Shown piece after piece: positions 24,677 through 34,843 of a stretch of 64,000 bases of DNA. A program made the position numbers and the translations under genes. Under the pieces are notes generated by a model that did no database searches, was not told the DNA's origin, and worked only from the letters and a program-made list of their open reading frames with translations. Numbering within the stretch: the stretch's first letter is position 1; every line of letters begins with the position of its first letter. The stretch is taken from NCBI GenBank assembly GCA_963775975.1, contig CAVZKX010000003.1:1488001-1552000 (forward strand), in the 5' to 3' direction. The DNA is from JANXQG01 sp963775975. GTDB lineage: Bacteria; Planctomycetota; Planctomycetia; Pirellulales; Thermoguttaceae.

Positions 24677-26392
24677 TCACCGGCCAAGCAGCTTCTTCAC
24701 CTGAGCCCATGACCGCGTATTGACCACGTCCTCCTTCGTCAGCCCGGCGCGGCGGGCCTGCAAGATGCCGTAGCGCATGGAGGCAAGGCCTTCGGTGCGA
24801 TGGGCGTCGGTCGAGATGACGATCGGCACGCCTCGGCTCTTAGCCTCGGCGCAGGCGACGTCGTCCAGATCGAGCCGCTTGGAGGCGGCGTTTAGTTCCA
24901 AGAACTTGCCTTCCTCTTTCGCGACATGCATCACGGCCGTGAGATCGATCTCGTAGGGCTTGCGCTCGTTTAAGAGTCGGCCGGTCGGATGGGACATCGA
25001 GCAGACGTAAGGATTTTTCAGGGCATCGATGGCGCGCTTCGTGATCTGGTCGCGCGGCTGGGTTTGCCCGTAATGGATGCTGGCGTTAATCCAATCGGCG
25101 TGTTTGAGCACGTCGTCGTCGAGGTCGAGGCCGCCTTTTTCGAGGATATCAACCTCGACGCCTTTGAGCACCGTGATTCCCTTCAGCCGCTCGTTGAGCT
25201 TATCGATCTCTTCCCATTGCGCGAGCAGCCGTTTGCCGTCCAGGCCGTTGGCCATCGTGACGCGCTTGGAGTGGTCAGTCATGGCGATATACTTCAGCCC
25301 GCGGGCCTTGGCGGCGAGTGCCATTTCCTCAATTGTATTGTGGCCGTCGGATGCGGTGCTGTGCATGTGCAGGTCGCCGACCATATCGTCCAGTTCGATG
25401 AGCCGCGGCAGTTTGCCGGCGTCCGCCAGGTCGAACTCGCGGCGGGCCTCGCGCATTTCGGGCGGAAACAGCGGCAGATCGAGCGCGGCGTAGACCTCTT
25501 TCTCGGTTCGGCCGGCGATCTGCTCTTCGCCGCGGAAGACGCCGTATTCGTTGACCTTCAGGCCGCGGTCTTTCGCCCGGCTGCGGACGATCACGTTGTG
25601 GTCTTTCGAGCCGGTGAAGTATTGCATCGCCGCGCCGAACGATTCGGCCGGCACGACGCGGAGGTCGAGATTCATGCCGTTGCGAAGCCGCCCATTGAGC
25701 TTGGTCGGACCGCGGCCGAGCACTTCGGCCATGCCCGGAAAAGCAGCCATGTGGTCCATCACGGCCGCAACATCGCTGCCGACGGCGAGAAAATCGAGAT
25801 CGCCGACTGTATCCTTTCCTCGGCGATAGCTGCCGGCGGCCTCGATCTGCTTGACGGCCATGCACTTCCGCATATGGGCGAGCACTTCCTGCACGAACCC
25901 GTCGGCCTCGGCCCAGAAAACGCGCTTACCGGCCTCGGCAGCGAAGGTAAGTCCGGCGAGGATTGCTTCTTCGGTCTTGGCGCCGAGGCCTTTTAGCTCA
26001 CGAACTTTATGGGCGTCGCAGGCCGCGCGGAGTTCGTCGAGCGTGGTGACGTTGAGTTCATTGAAGATTAACGCCGCCCGTTTTGGACCCAGTCCGGGTA
26101 TTCGCATCATCGCCAGCGCGGAATCGGGAACCTCCTTTTTTAGTTCTTCGAGCATCTCCAACTTGCCGGTCGTCGTTAAGGCAGTGATCTTCTCGGCCAA
26201 GTCCTTGCCGATTCCTTCGATATCGGTTAGTTTTCGCGTGTCGTCGGCCACGATCGCGGCCGCGGATTCTGGCAAGTCGCGGATCGTCCGCGCGGCGTTG
26301 CGATACGCTCGCACGCGGAACTGGTTCGCGCCCTGGAACTCCAAGATGTCTCCGATTTGATCGAAGGCGTCGGCGATTTCTGTATTGGTCAT
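24677..26392 (-). CDS. polX: DNA polymerase/3'-5' exonuclease PolX
   Basis: 571 residues, full length for bacterial PolX. N-terminal HhH repeats (IEGIGKDLAEKI, IPGLGPKRAALI), the nucleotidyltransferase motif GSYRRGKDTVGDLDFL, and a C-terminal PHP phosphoesterase domain beginning VGDLHMHSTASDGHNTIEE. PolX fills short gaps in base-excision repair and has Mn-dependent exonuclease activity. Its ATG at 26392 overlaps a stop codon of the upstream frame (ATGA), so it may be translated with the preceding gene. Confidence 0.95.
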   Translation of the reverse strand: MTNTEIADAFDQIGDILEFQGANQFRVRAYRNAARTIRDLPESAAAIVADDTRKLTDIEGIGKDLAEKITALTTTGKLEMLEELKKEVPDSALAMMRIPGLGPKRAALIFNELNVTTLDELRAACDAHKVRELKGLGAKTEEAILAGLTFAAEAGKRVFWAEADGFVQEVLAHMRKCMAVKQIEAAGSYRRGKDTVGDLDFLAVGSDVAAVMDHMAAFPGMAEVLGRGPTKLNGRLRNGMNLDLRVVPAESFGAAMQYFTGSKDHNVIVRSRAKDRGLKVNEYGVFRGEEQIAGRTEKEVYAALDLPLFPPEMREARREFDLADAGKLPRLIELDDMVGDLHMHSTASDGHNTIEEMALAAKARGLKYIAMTDHSKRVTMANGLDGKRLLAQWEEIDKLNERLKGITVLKGVEVDILEKGGLDLDDDVLKHADWINASIHYGQTQPRDQITKRAIDALKNPYVCSMSHPTGRLLNERKPYEIDLTAVMHVAKEEGKFLELNAASKRLDLDDVACAEAKSRGVPIVISTDAHRTEGLASMRYGILQARRAGLTKEDVVNTRSWAQVKKLLGR

Positions 26393-29300
26393 GGTGATGT
26401 CGCTCTTGTTGACGATTTACGATCAATCTGCCTTATCGCGTCGGTCGCGAGGGTGGCTCGGCGGTCGCGGGCCCTAGCGAAGGCGGCGCGGCGGGCGCTG
26501 GCCCAAGCGAAGGGTGCGCGAGCGTGGGAACGCCATACGTTGGCGGAACGGCGTGCATGCCGTGCGGTTGTTCTTCGCCCGTAAAGGATTCCAAAAGGTG
26601 GCTCTTCTGCACGGCGCAGCGAGGCCTTTCCCATCGAAAACGGCGGCCGGCACGAGCTTATCGTACTGCCGGCCAGCAGAATGCTTCCGGCGTCATCTTC
26701 GGAAAGTCCGGCGGCCGGATCTTTGGCGTCGTAGGTGAAATCTTCCGGTTTGGTCCAAGTAACCGCGCATTTGCGATCGACGATGACGACCATGGCCTTC
26801 ATCCATTCCTCAAAGTGCCGCGGCAACGGCGGATCGGTTTTGGTGTAAAAGGTCTTGGGGCCGCGGACGAAAAGAAATTGCGTCTTGCCCGATGCGTCGT
26901 TCGCCGAAACCTTGGCTGTTTGCGCACCACGGGTATTAGTTCCGTCTGATCGTTGACCGGCTCTCGATAGACTTCCGGCATCAGCACGGCGAGTTGGCGG
27001 TTGTGTGGGCTGTCCCACGGCTCGTCAAGTTTGAAGCGATTGTAAAGTTCCTTTTGCCCGAGACATGGCAAGATGGCCACGCGCCAACTCAAGAGCGGTT
27101 TGCCCTGCTTGTCGGCCAAGTAGGCCGGCGGCATGGCGTCATGCTTGATGCGGTAGGTTTTGATGGCGTCACCGACCTCTCGCAGGCGTTTCTCCGACGT
27201 TGGTTCCATAAAGGCTCGATACGATTCGGGAATGGCGGGCACTCCGACTGCCGGTCCGGCATAGGCCGCCGCCCCGCCAGGCTGCGCTACGATTGGCGAC
27301 GCGGACGGTCCAGGATTGTAGGTGCTCGGCCCAGCACCGGGCGGCGGCGCGGTGGCAGCGGACAAGTTTGCAGTAGGTGAAACTATCGTGTCGGTGGCAG
27401 GTTGCGGAGCCACCATATTGCCATCGGGCGAAGTATCGGCCGGTTCAAAGATCACGTCGCCATCGCGAGCGTGTTTATTTCGCGGCGCTTCGTCGGTAAC
27501 CTGTTCTTCCAACGACCTCGCATTCGTCGAAAAAATCGGCGTCGTCCAAAGCAGCCCCGTGCCCGGCAGCGGTTGGCGGCTGGTTAATTCAAGGCCATGC
27601 TTCGTCCGCCGCAGTGCGGCCGTGCCGGGTAGAAGATGACGCCGGATGGCGGGAAATGAAGGGAACGCATCCGGCGGAAGGGGTTTTCCGGGAGTATCAA
27701 TCGCGTTCAGCATCATCATTGCATAAACCGGCACCAGTGGATAAGCCAACTCGAATACCCGCAAAGTATCGATGTGTGCCAGCAGGCTCGGGCCATCGCG
27801 ATCGGTGAGCAGTCCGCCCACTTGCGGAACATCGGTCAGAGATTTCTGCTCTACGGGGCGCTTGAGATAGGCCATGACATTTTGCACCGACGGGGCGACT
27901 ATCAATTCCCGCTCGGTAAGGCACCAGGCGGGCAGAGGGGCCGGGAACGCGAATATCCTGTGCCCGTCAAAATCGACTGTCGCGAGCCGAACCGGCGCGT
28001 CATACGAAGTTTTGGAGGCATGCGTGAACGAGTCGGCGAGACCGGCCGCGAGTGTGCCGGTGACGAGTTTCAACTGGATGGCCAAGGCCGCCTTTTGGTC
28101 CTTGACTGCGAAAACGGCCGTGACCAGCCCTCCCTCGCTTGGCGAACTGTAAATGCAGCATGTGTCGCCTAGGGCCTTGGGCAGATCGCGACGGAAATCG
28201 GGCTGCATGGCTTTCGTCACGGCGTCGGCGATTTGGTTGGACGCGCCATCTGCCGGCGAGATGTCGTGGAAGAGTGCCGTGGCCGCGGCCAACTGATCGA
28301 CGACCGCTTGCGGGTCAAGGTGCGCGGCGAATGAGAGCGTCGAGTCGCGTGGAATGGGCTTCAAGTCTTCGGGCTTTAGCGGCTGGCCGGAAAACATGTT
28401 AAGAAGCCCGCACGGCTCGCCATCGGTGGAAAGCAATAACTTGCTGGCATACATTTTACTATCCAAGCCTGAGACGGAACTGACGGCAGTGACCTTGTCG
28501 AGGCCCAGTTTCCGCGCGGCCTCCAAGGTCTTCGGCATCGGCGACGCGGCGGACATCTCTTCAAACAACAGCTTTGTGTTGAGGTAAACGACCGTCGACA
28601 TCCGATCGATCGGCAATTGCTTGCGCAGCGCGGCGAGCCACTCGGGCGGATTGCGATCGAACCGCGCCAGAATTGCTTCGACGCTGCCGTCGCCCGCGCC
28701 GACTATAAAGTACGTGCCGTGGAATCCGCAAACGATCGGTGGCTGATCTCGATTGTCCTTGACACCGGGGAAGCGATACCACGTCTTGCCCGCGATCTTG
28801 ACTTCCTGAATCTGTTTCGGGTCCGTCGCCTTCACGTGTTTGACGAGCTGCTTGAAGGATGCGCGAAGTTTTTCGGCTTCCGGGCCGGTTGCCACGATGA
28901 AGCCGCCGCGGACGACTAGCCGCATAGCTTTCTTCTCCGCCGCCGGGACCCCAAATAAGTAGGTTGTAAGCAATAGCGGAAACTCGTGGTCAAAATAGAT
29001 CGCGCCAGGATGAGTGCCGGCAATTGTCGCGAAATCGATGGCGAACTGCTGAAGCGCGGCGGCGTCTTGCTCACTCGCGACGCGCTCCGGTCCGTCTTGC
29101 GCAGGGCGCTGAGTTCCCGGCGTGTAAATCGCTTCCTGAGCGCGGCGCGACGGGTCGCCCGTGACGCCGATTGACTTGCAGCTTGCCAACTCCGGCAATA
29201 CGGTCTCAGTAAAGAAATCCGCCAGGGCGGCAATGGACCGTTGTACCTCTGGCTCGGCCAACAATTGCTCGGTCTGATTCTTGCTCTTAGCGTCCGCGGG

Positions 29301-29462
29301 CGCCGTACCTGCCCAACTAGCGTAGAAGAGGCATTTTTCCGGCGCCACGCGTGCCAGCACGGGATCCTCTTTTGCCGGCGGCAGGCCGAGCGGCACCGTC
29401 CATCCCCCGCCGAACGCGGTCAAGAAGAGGAAAGAGAAGAACTTGGTCGTTAACGTTTCCAT
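26389..29462 (-). CDS. Large secreted protein with DUF1559-type C-terminus, frameshifted
   Basis: About 1,000 residues. ATG 29462 follows GGAGG and starts a signal peptide (METLTTKFFSFLFLTAFGGG). The N-terminal 600 residues (KCLFYASWAGTAPADAK onward) resemble planctomycete DUF3352-like secreted proteins. After a Pro/Ala linker, residues about 790-880 (VGDAIKTYRIKHDAMPPAYL, LSWRVAILPCLGQKELY) are DUF1559-like. A base is missing near 26930-26950; the next frame continues SANDASGKTQFLFVRG and CAVTWTKPEDFTYDAKDP. Beyond about 26700 all three frames show protein-like pieces, including a Pro-rich tail ending at a stop at 26433, so more indels and a different end are possible. Confidence 0.68.
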
Positions 29463-29534
29463 GACTGCCTCCGTTCGATTTGGAAAATCGTTCGCACCGT
29501 GTGGGACATTGCCCGCCTGTTATTGCATGTTATA

Positions 29535-30531
29535 TCACATATGCAGTTCCACAACATCCTTATCATGCAGCACGTAGTCGGCTTTGACCGCCGTGCCGTC
29601 ATGCACGGCCTCGCCCCAGACGCGGGCGAACTTCAGGCCCTCAATGAAGTCCTTGTGGACTAGCCCGGCCATGTCGATTAGCGGGCTGCCGCGGCGGACG
29701 GTGAACGGCCGCTCGCGGTCGGGCTCCTTCGCCGTTGGAAGTTTGCTGTAGACGCGGATCACATCGAGCGAGTGATAGATCGCTTCGCGCAAGGCGTCCA
29801 GCCCACTGCCGGCCGTCGCGGAGATCGGATACTCGGTAAAGTCCAGCGGGCAAAGCTCGTGGAACAAGGCTAGCCGCTCGGCCGCTTCGGGCACGTCGAT
29901 CTTGTTGGGCACAACGAACGTCTTGGTGTACGAAAGGCCCACGTCATTCTCGTCGAGGCGCGACGTGGCTGCCGAGCCGGGTTTTTGTTTCGCCGAATCT
30001 ATCGAGGACTTCCTGGCATTGCTCGACGCCGTCGTCGCTGCCCAGGTCGACCAGCAGCAACGCCAAGTCGGCCGAGCGAACCAGCCCGTAGAGGTGCTCG
30101 TCCAAGTAGTCCTTCGTGATCGGCGGCGTATCGATCAACTGCACGGTCACATCCTCAAACGGCATCATCGCCGGGGCGGGCGTACGCGTGGTGAAGGGAT
30201 AGGGAGCGACTTCGGGCGTGGCGTGGGTCAGGCTGCGAATCAACTGGCTCTTGCCCGCGTTGGGGCCGCCGAGCACGATGGCCGTGCCCGCGCCTTGCCT
30301 GGGGATGCGGAGACCGCGGCCGGATTTCTTGCCGGCGCTCGACTCGGCGGCGATGTCCTTTCTGAGCTTGGCGATCTTCGACTTGAGATCTGCCTGGAGA
30401 TGTTCGCTTGCCTTGTGCTTGGGCATCTCCTTGAACATGACCTGCAGCCAAGTCAATTCGTCCTCGCTCGTAGTCGCCCGGCGATATTCCTCCTCTGCTT
30501 TCAAATACTGTGGCGTGAGATTTGCGGCCAT
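29535..30531 (-). CDS. DRG/Obg-like GTPase with TGS domain, frameshifted
   Basis: About 331 residues after removing one T from the T5 run at 29982-29986; the restored junction reads FGETKPGSAATSRLDEN. Walker A: GGPNAGKSQL (about residue 90). The G3 position is IDTPPI, where DxxG is usual. G4 is PNKID, G5 ISATAGSG. The C-terminal TGS domain (RPFTVRRGSPLIDMAGLVHK to HDKDVVELHM) matches the DRG class, which act with ribosomes. As sequenced, the first product stops soon after G3 and the second begins at MGLSYTKTFVV. It lies 72 bp downstream of the DUF1559 gene region on the same strand. Confidence 0.82.
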
Positions 30532-30641
30532 CTTCGCTAGAAAATCGGTCGAAGCTTATCTTCTGCAGTTAGTTTACTCAATTGCAGAGCAAGCGACTAG
30601 CGGCTCAAGAGGAGACCGCATAGATCACGACCTCCAATGCT

Positions 30642-30656
30642 CACGCCGAAGGCGTG
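30642..30656. repeat. Small hairpin CACGCC-GAA-GGCGTG
   Basis: A six-pair stem with a GAA loop, lying between the GTPase and the Cys-rich protein gene. Short GC hairpins of this type are scattered in such genomes. It is 64 bp beyond the stop of the Cys-rich gene, a possible weak terminator; no T-tract. Confidence 0.4.
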
Positions 30657-30719
30657 CGACTCCGAAGCAAAGGGTCGCGCATCGCACCCTGGATTCATTT
30701 TCGCAGATAACGGCGCCGT

Positions 30720-31876
30720 CTATCGCTCAACATGCACCCACCCCGCGTCGTCGGCGGGGAGATTTGATGAGGCGCTCGGCGCACTTACCGTCTGCGCGGG
30801 CACAGTCGCCGGCGGCGGCGGCAGGAGTTGGAAATAGCTCGCACGGATTACGGGCAGCGAGGTCACGCGATCCGAGCCCTCCGGCAGCGGAGCGGGGGTC
30901 GGCGCCATTAGTTGCGGTCCGTTGACCACCGGCGGCACGCCCTGCACGTGCGGCGGATCAACGGTGCGGCCCGCCTCGGTAGCTGCCGGCAGACGGAAGC
31001 TGCGGTTGTCGGTGGAGTTTCCATTGGCAGCCGCGGGGGCGCCGGGAGCGACCGGCGCTTCGCCGCTATTGGGAGCGTAAGTCTTGGCGGGCACTTCAAT
31101 CGGCGCGGTTGGCGCGAGAGTCGGGGCGCCGAGAGTCGGGCGCCGAGCGTCGCCGGCGCGGAAGGAATGATCGTCGTGGAGGGACTAATCGGCGGCTGGC
31201 TCATTTCGGCCGGGCCGGGCAATACCGTCCCGCCAACGCCGCACGACGAGCAACCGCTCGGAGCGGCGGCATAGCTGGCGGTGACGCCAGCACTGCACGA
31301 CGAACAACCGCCGGCAGGCACGCCGCACGAACTGCATCCGCCGTAGCACGACGAGTATCCGCTTGGCGGCGCGACGCCGCACGACGAGCAGCCGCCGCAG
31401 CTTGAGCACGAATTGCAAGCGGAGCAAGCCGGCGCGGCGTAACCGGCCCCGGCATAGCCAGCACTGTACGGCACGAGCGAGCCGTAGTATGTCCAAGTTC
31501 GCGCGGGTTGGTACATCGTCACTGCGCATCCCGAACAGGAGTCAACCGATGTAACCGGCATATACGCTACGGTGGGTACCGGCCGATAGGCAATGCGGTA
31601 GGCGGTGGTCGGAGCACACGCCGAGCAGGCAGGAGCACACGTTGAGCAGGCCGGGGCATAGTTCGCAACTGTTGCGCAGCCGCACGCAGGCTGCGCCGGC
31701 ACGACGCTGTAGTTTGAAACGTAGACGGTCGGCGCAGTGTACGGCATCGAGTAGGTCGTCTGCCCCTTGCCGAACAGCCAGTCACAGCAGCCGGCGCGAC
31801 TTGTAGCGGCCGAGCTGATGGCGAAAAAGGCCAAGCAGAAAGCGATTGCGATGCTTCGGTGTTTATTCAAACTCAT
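30720..31876 (-). CDS. Secreted cysteine-rich repeat protein, frameshifted
   Basis: About 385 residues after adding one G to the GGG at 31138-31140, which restores LGAPTLGAPTLAPTAP. ATG 31876 follows GGAGGAG and opens a signal peptide (MSLNKHRSIAIAFCLAFFAISSA). The mature part begins GCCDWLFGKG and contains many CxxC units (CSTCAPACSACAP, CNSCSSCGGCSSCG), then a Pro/Ala-rich tail with PVIRASYFQLLPPPP. No family was recognised beyond similar planctomycete proteins. The cysteines suggest disulfide cross-linking or metal binding in the cell envelope; a dsbD gene lies 5 kb away. Confidence 0.65.
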
Positions 31877-32108
31877 GTTTACGTTCTCCTCCAACCGATT
31901 ATTATTCGATTGCTAATCTCATCAGAACGGCTTTAGCACGCGCCGTCAAGCCGCGCCCGCGGCAATTCGCACATTTGGTTGAGTTTGCCGGTTGTATTGA
32001 TTTTGCCGGCGAACTGACTGCGCATGGGCAACTAGTCCAAGTGTAGATCACGAATCGCCCGCGGCAAGTGAAAATGGAGAAGTCGGGCAATGATTGCCGG
32101 GCGTAACG

Positions 32109-33821
32109 CTAATGCGGATCGGATCGAGGCGGCAAGCCTTGTGGTTTCGCCAATTCCTGGCGGGCCGCCAGTGCGATGGACAAATAAGCGCGGGCATTTG
32201 CGTCATTGGGGTCGAGTCGCTGCGCCGTTTGCAGGTGCTCGATGGCCTCGTCAAGGCGTCCCATGCCAAAGAGCAGTGCACCGAGATCGCCGTGCGTCAG
32301 CGCGTCATTCGGCTTGATCCTCAGCACTTGCCGGAATTCTTCAATTGCCCCGTCAATGTTCTTTTCGCGGTTCAAGATGAGGGCCAAATTGAAGTGAGCC
32401 TCCTCGTCATTGGGGTCGATTGATACGGCCTCGCGGAACTCGCCGGCCGCTTCCTCCATCTTGCCGCTCGCGGCCAGCGCCGCGCCCAGGTTATTATGGG
32501 GCCATGAATTGGACTCCGTGCAAGCGACGACCCGCGACCAGAGCGCGACGCCGTTTCTCCAATAGGCAGCTTGCCGCCATGCGGTGAATGTCAGGATAGA
32601 AATAATGACTGTTGATGCGGATGAAAAGACGAGGCTTCGATAGTCTCGACGCACGGCAACTCGCGCAAATCCCCATGCAATCGCGATATAAAGGCCGATC
32701 TGCGGCAAGTATGAGTATCGGTCGGCCCGCGCCTGAGCGCCGACCTGAACCAGCCCGACTACGGGCACGAGCATACCCAGATACCAGAGCCAGCCGACCA
32801 GCAAATAAGGAGCCTTTCGTCGCCATGCCAGAAGTGCGGCGGTAATCGCGGCGAGCAGGATTAAAGCGTCGGCGATATGCCAAAGGGGCGCGACATCTTG
32901 CGGATGCGGGTAAAACGCGGCAAGTCCCGCCGGATAAACGAACTGACGCAAATAAACGACGTAAGAAATCAGTGCATTGCCTAAGCGAGTCGAAAGCGAA
33001 AGGCGTTCCCAGACAGACTCCGTTGCCGCTTGTGCGAAGTAGGTCACGACGCAGGAAACGGCCGACAGCGCCAACCAGGGCAGTTTTTCCACCCATCGCG
33101 GCCAAATTGGCCCTCGCCGACCCAGCGGCCAATAATCCAACAGGACGAACACGAATGGCAGCGTGACCAACATCGACTTTGCCATTAGGCCCAGGACAAA
33201 TGCGAGCGTCACGAGCAGGTAGCGGATGATCGAAAACGGCCGCCGCGCATAAGCGACATACGTCGCCAGGCTGAACATAAAAAACAGCGCGCTTAGCACG
33301 TCTTTTCGTTCGGAGATCCAGGCCACCGACTCAACGTGCAAGGGATGAATGCTGAAGAGCGCGGCCGCGAAGGCGGCGGGCCAGAGGTCTCCGGTCATGT
33401 TGCGGAGGATTAGGAAAAGCAGCAGCGTATTGATGGCATGAAGAACGACGCTCGTCAGATGGTGCCCGACGGCGCGATCGAGGCCATAGACCTCGCAATC
33501 AAGCTTGTGCGAAAGCCACGTCAACGGATGCCAATTGCCGTTATGGAAACTGAACGCCCAGGCGATTCCGTCCGCTGTCACTCCGCGGGCAACCATTGAG
33601 TTGTCCTGCACATACTCCGGGTCGTCGAAATTGACGAACTCATGGTTGGCCGATTGGGCGAAGACTAATGCGACGGCCAGCACGAGTAGACCGCAAATGG
33701 CCGCGACGGTTGACGTGCTTCCCGCCGGCTTTGGTTCCTGGGATAGAGGTTCCTTTCGTGCATGCCTCACGCGGCGGTTGTCGCCGTCGCGCGATCGATG
33801 GTTGCCTGCTCTTCGCGTCAT
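32109..33821 (-). CDS. TMTC-like polytopic membrane protein with C-terminal TPRs
   Basis: 570 residues. About ten hydrophobic segments follow a short basic N-terminus. The hallmark loop FSIHPLHVESVAWISERKDV (about residue 160) and FVNFDDPEYV identify the TMTC/O-mannosyltransferase-like group. The last 120 residues are three TPR units (WPHNNLGAALAASGKMEEAA, EEAHFNLALILNREKN, ALTHGDLGALLFGMGRLDEA). Such proteins are presumed glycosyltransferases using lipid-linked sugars, but bacterial members are uncharacterised. It starts 17 bp after the CPBP protease gene, a probable operon. Confidence 0.8.
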   Translation of the reverse strand: MTRRAGNHRSRDGDNRRVRHARKEPLSQEPKPAGSTSTVAAICGLLVLAVALVFAQSANHEFVNFDDPEYVQDNSMVARGVTADGIAWAFSFHNGNWHPLTWLSHKLDCEVYGLDRAVGHHLTSVVLHAINTLLLFLILRNMTGDLWPAAFAAALFSIHPLHVESVAWISERKDVLSALFFMFSLATYVAYARRPFSIIRYLLVTLAFVLGLMAKSMLVTLPFVFVLLDYWPLGRRGPIWPRWVEKLPWLALSAVSCVVTYFAQAATESVWERLSLSTRLGNALISYVVYLRQFVYPAGLAAFYPHPQDVAPLWHIADALILLAAITAALLAWRRKAPYLLVGWLWYLGMLVPVVGLVQVGAQARADRYSYLPQIGLYIAIAWGFARVAVRRDYRSLVFSSASTVIISILTFTAWRQAAYWRNGVALWSRVVACTESNSWPHNNLGAALAASGKMEEAAGEFREAVSIDPNDEEAHFNLALILNREKNIDGAIEEFRQVLRIKPNDALTHGDLGALLFGMGRLDEAIEHLQTAQRLDPNDANARAYLSIALAARQELAKPQGLPPRSDPH

Positions 33822-33838
33822 ATTTCAACTGTGACGAG

Positions 33839-34672
33839 CTACAACATCCCTCGGTGCCACAGCGCGAGAAAATCCATCGAAAGCGCCACCGCCACATGCA
33901 GGTACGCGCCGAGCCAGATTGACCGCGTCTTCAGGCTCATGAATCCCAAGATGGCCCCTGCCCCGATTGCGCCGAGACATTCCGGCATCGGCTTCTGGAA
34001 ATGGATCATGCAATAAGGCACCATCATCACGAAGATCGCGTAGAATCCGAGCCGGTGGCGCAGCCCGTGTACTAGAAAGCCGCGGAAGAAAAACTCCAAC
34101 GCGAAGAATTGGCAGATGTAGGCTGCTTCCCAGATCCAGAGCCGCGGCCAGAAAGGTTCATCGGGCCAGATGCGATAGAACGGGTATTTGGCTTGGAAGG
34201 CGTCGGTCCGCGAGAAAAAAGCCAGCGGCCCGATCATTACAAGGAACATCGCCAGGTAAATCCAACTGCTTCGCCAAATGCCGCGGAACTTCAGGCCGAA
34301 GTCGGCCACTCGCTCGCGGAGATAAAGCTTGACGACCAGCACCGGGATGAGGACGTAGTTGATCACGCTACCGGTTGCCCAGTAAAGAAGCTGCGCCAAC
34401 TGCCGCTCCTGCGATCCATAGCTCAGATTGTCGATCCGCCCGGCAAGGTCCTCGGCGCCGAACCAGCGAAGAACGCCGGGCAGATTGTCGAAACTTCCGC
34501 CGCGGAAGACGTATTGTTGCAGTGTGAGGATGATGCATGCGGTCAGCAGTACGGCGATCACCTTGCGATCGACCTCGGGATGCTCGATGGCCTGATCGAG
34601 GGCATCGTGCTGGGCGTGCCGGAAGACGGACTGCAGTGCGCCGCGGATATTGAGCATGAGTGCTCTCAGCAT
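33839..34672 (-). CDS. CPBP-family intramembrane metalloprotease
   Basis: 277 residues with about seven membrane segments. Core motif LEFFFRGFLVHGLRHRLG (E...R), then MVPYCMIHFQKP and LGAYLHVAVAL with the expected histidines. The family (Abi/CAAX protease) includes prenyl-protein and peptide processing enzymes; the substrate is unknown here. ATG 34657 is an alternative start. It is co-oriented with the TMTC gene, so it may process an envelope protein. Confidence 0.85.
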   Translation of the reverse strand: MLRALMLNIRGALQSVFRHAQHDALDQAIEHPEVDRKVIAVLLTACIILTLQQYVFRGGSFDNLPGVLRWFGAEDLAGRIDNLSYGSQERQLAQLLYWATGSVINYVLIPVLVVKLYLRERVADFGLKFRGIWRSSWIYLAMFLVMIGPLAFFSRTDAFQAKYPFYRIWPDEPFWPRLWIWEAAYICQFFALEFFFRGFLVHGLRHRLGFYAIFVMMVPYCMIHFQKPMPECLGAIGAGAILGFMSLKTRSIWLGAYLHVAVALSMDFLALWHRGML

Positions 34673-34763
34673 ACCGCGTCAAGGAAGAAGTGGCAAATCT
34701 TGCGAGAATTCCCCCCCTAGCTTGCAAGCGTCCCCCGGATTTATGTACAATGCCGGCGCAAAA

Positions 34764-34815
34764 GTCGCCTTTCCCTCCAGGAAACTGACGGCACTTTCAC
34801 GGAGCGAAAGGCGAC
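34764..34815. repeat. 52-bp paired-hairpin element, copy 2
   Basis: GTCGC, hairpin CTTTCCC-TCC-AGGAAAC, 8-nt spacer TGACGGCA, hairpin CTTTCAC-GGA-GCGAAAG, GCGAC. In the left hairpin G:C at stem position 6 has become C:G (a compensatory double change) while TCC and GGA are unchanged. It lies in the divergent space between the CPBP gene and the membrane protein gene, 28 bp before the latter's ATG. Confidence 0.85.
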
Positions 34816-34843
34816 AATCCATTACACGTTTGGGAGTTTTGCC

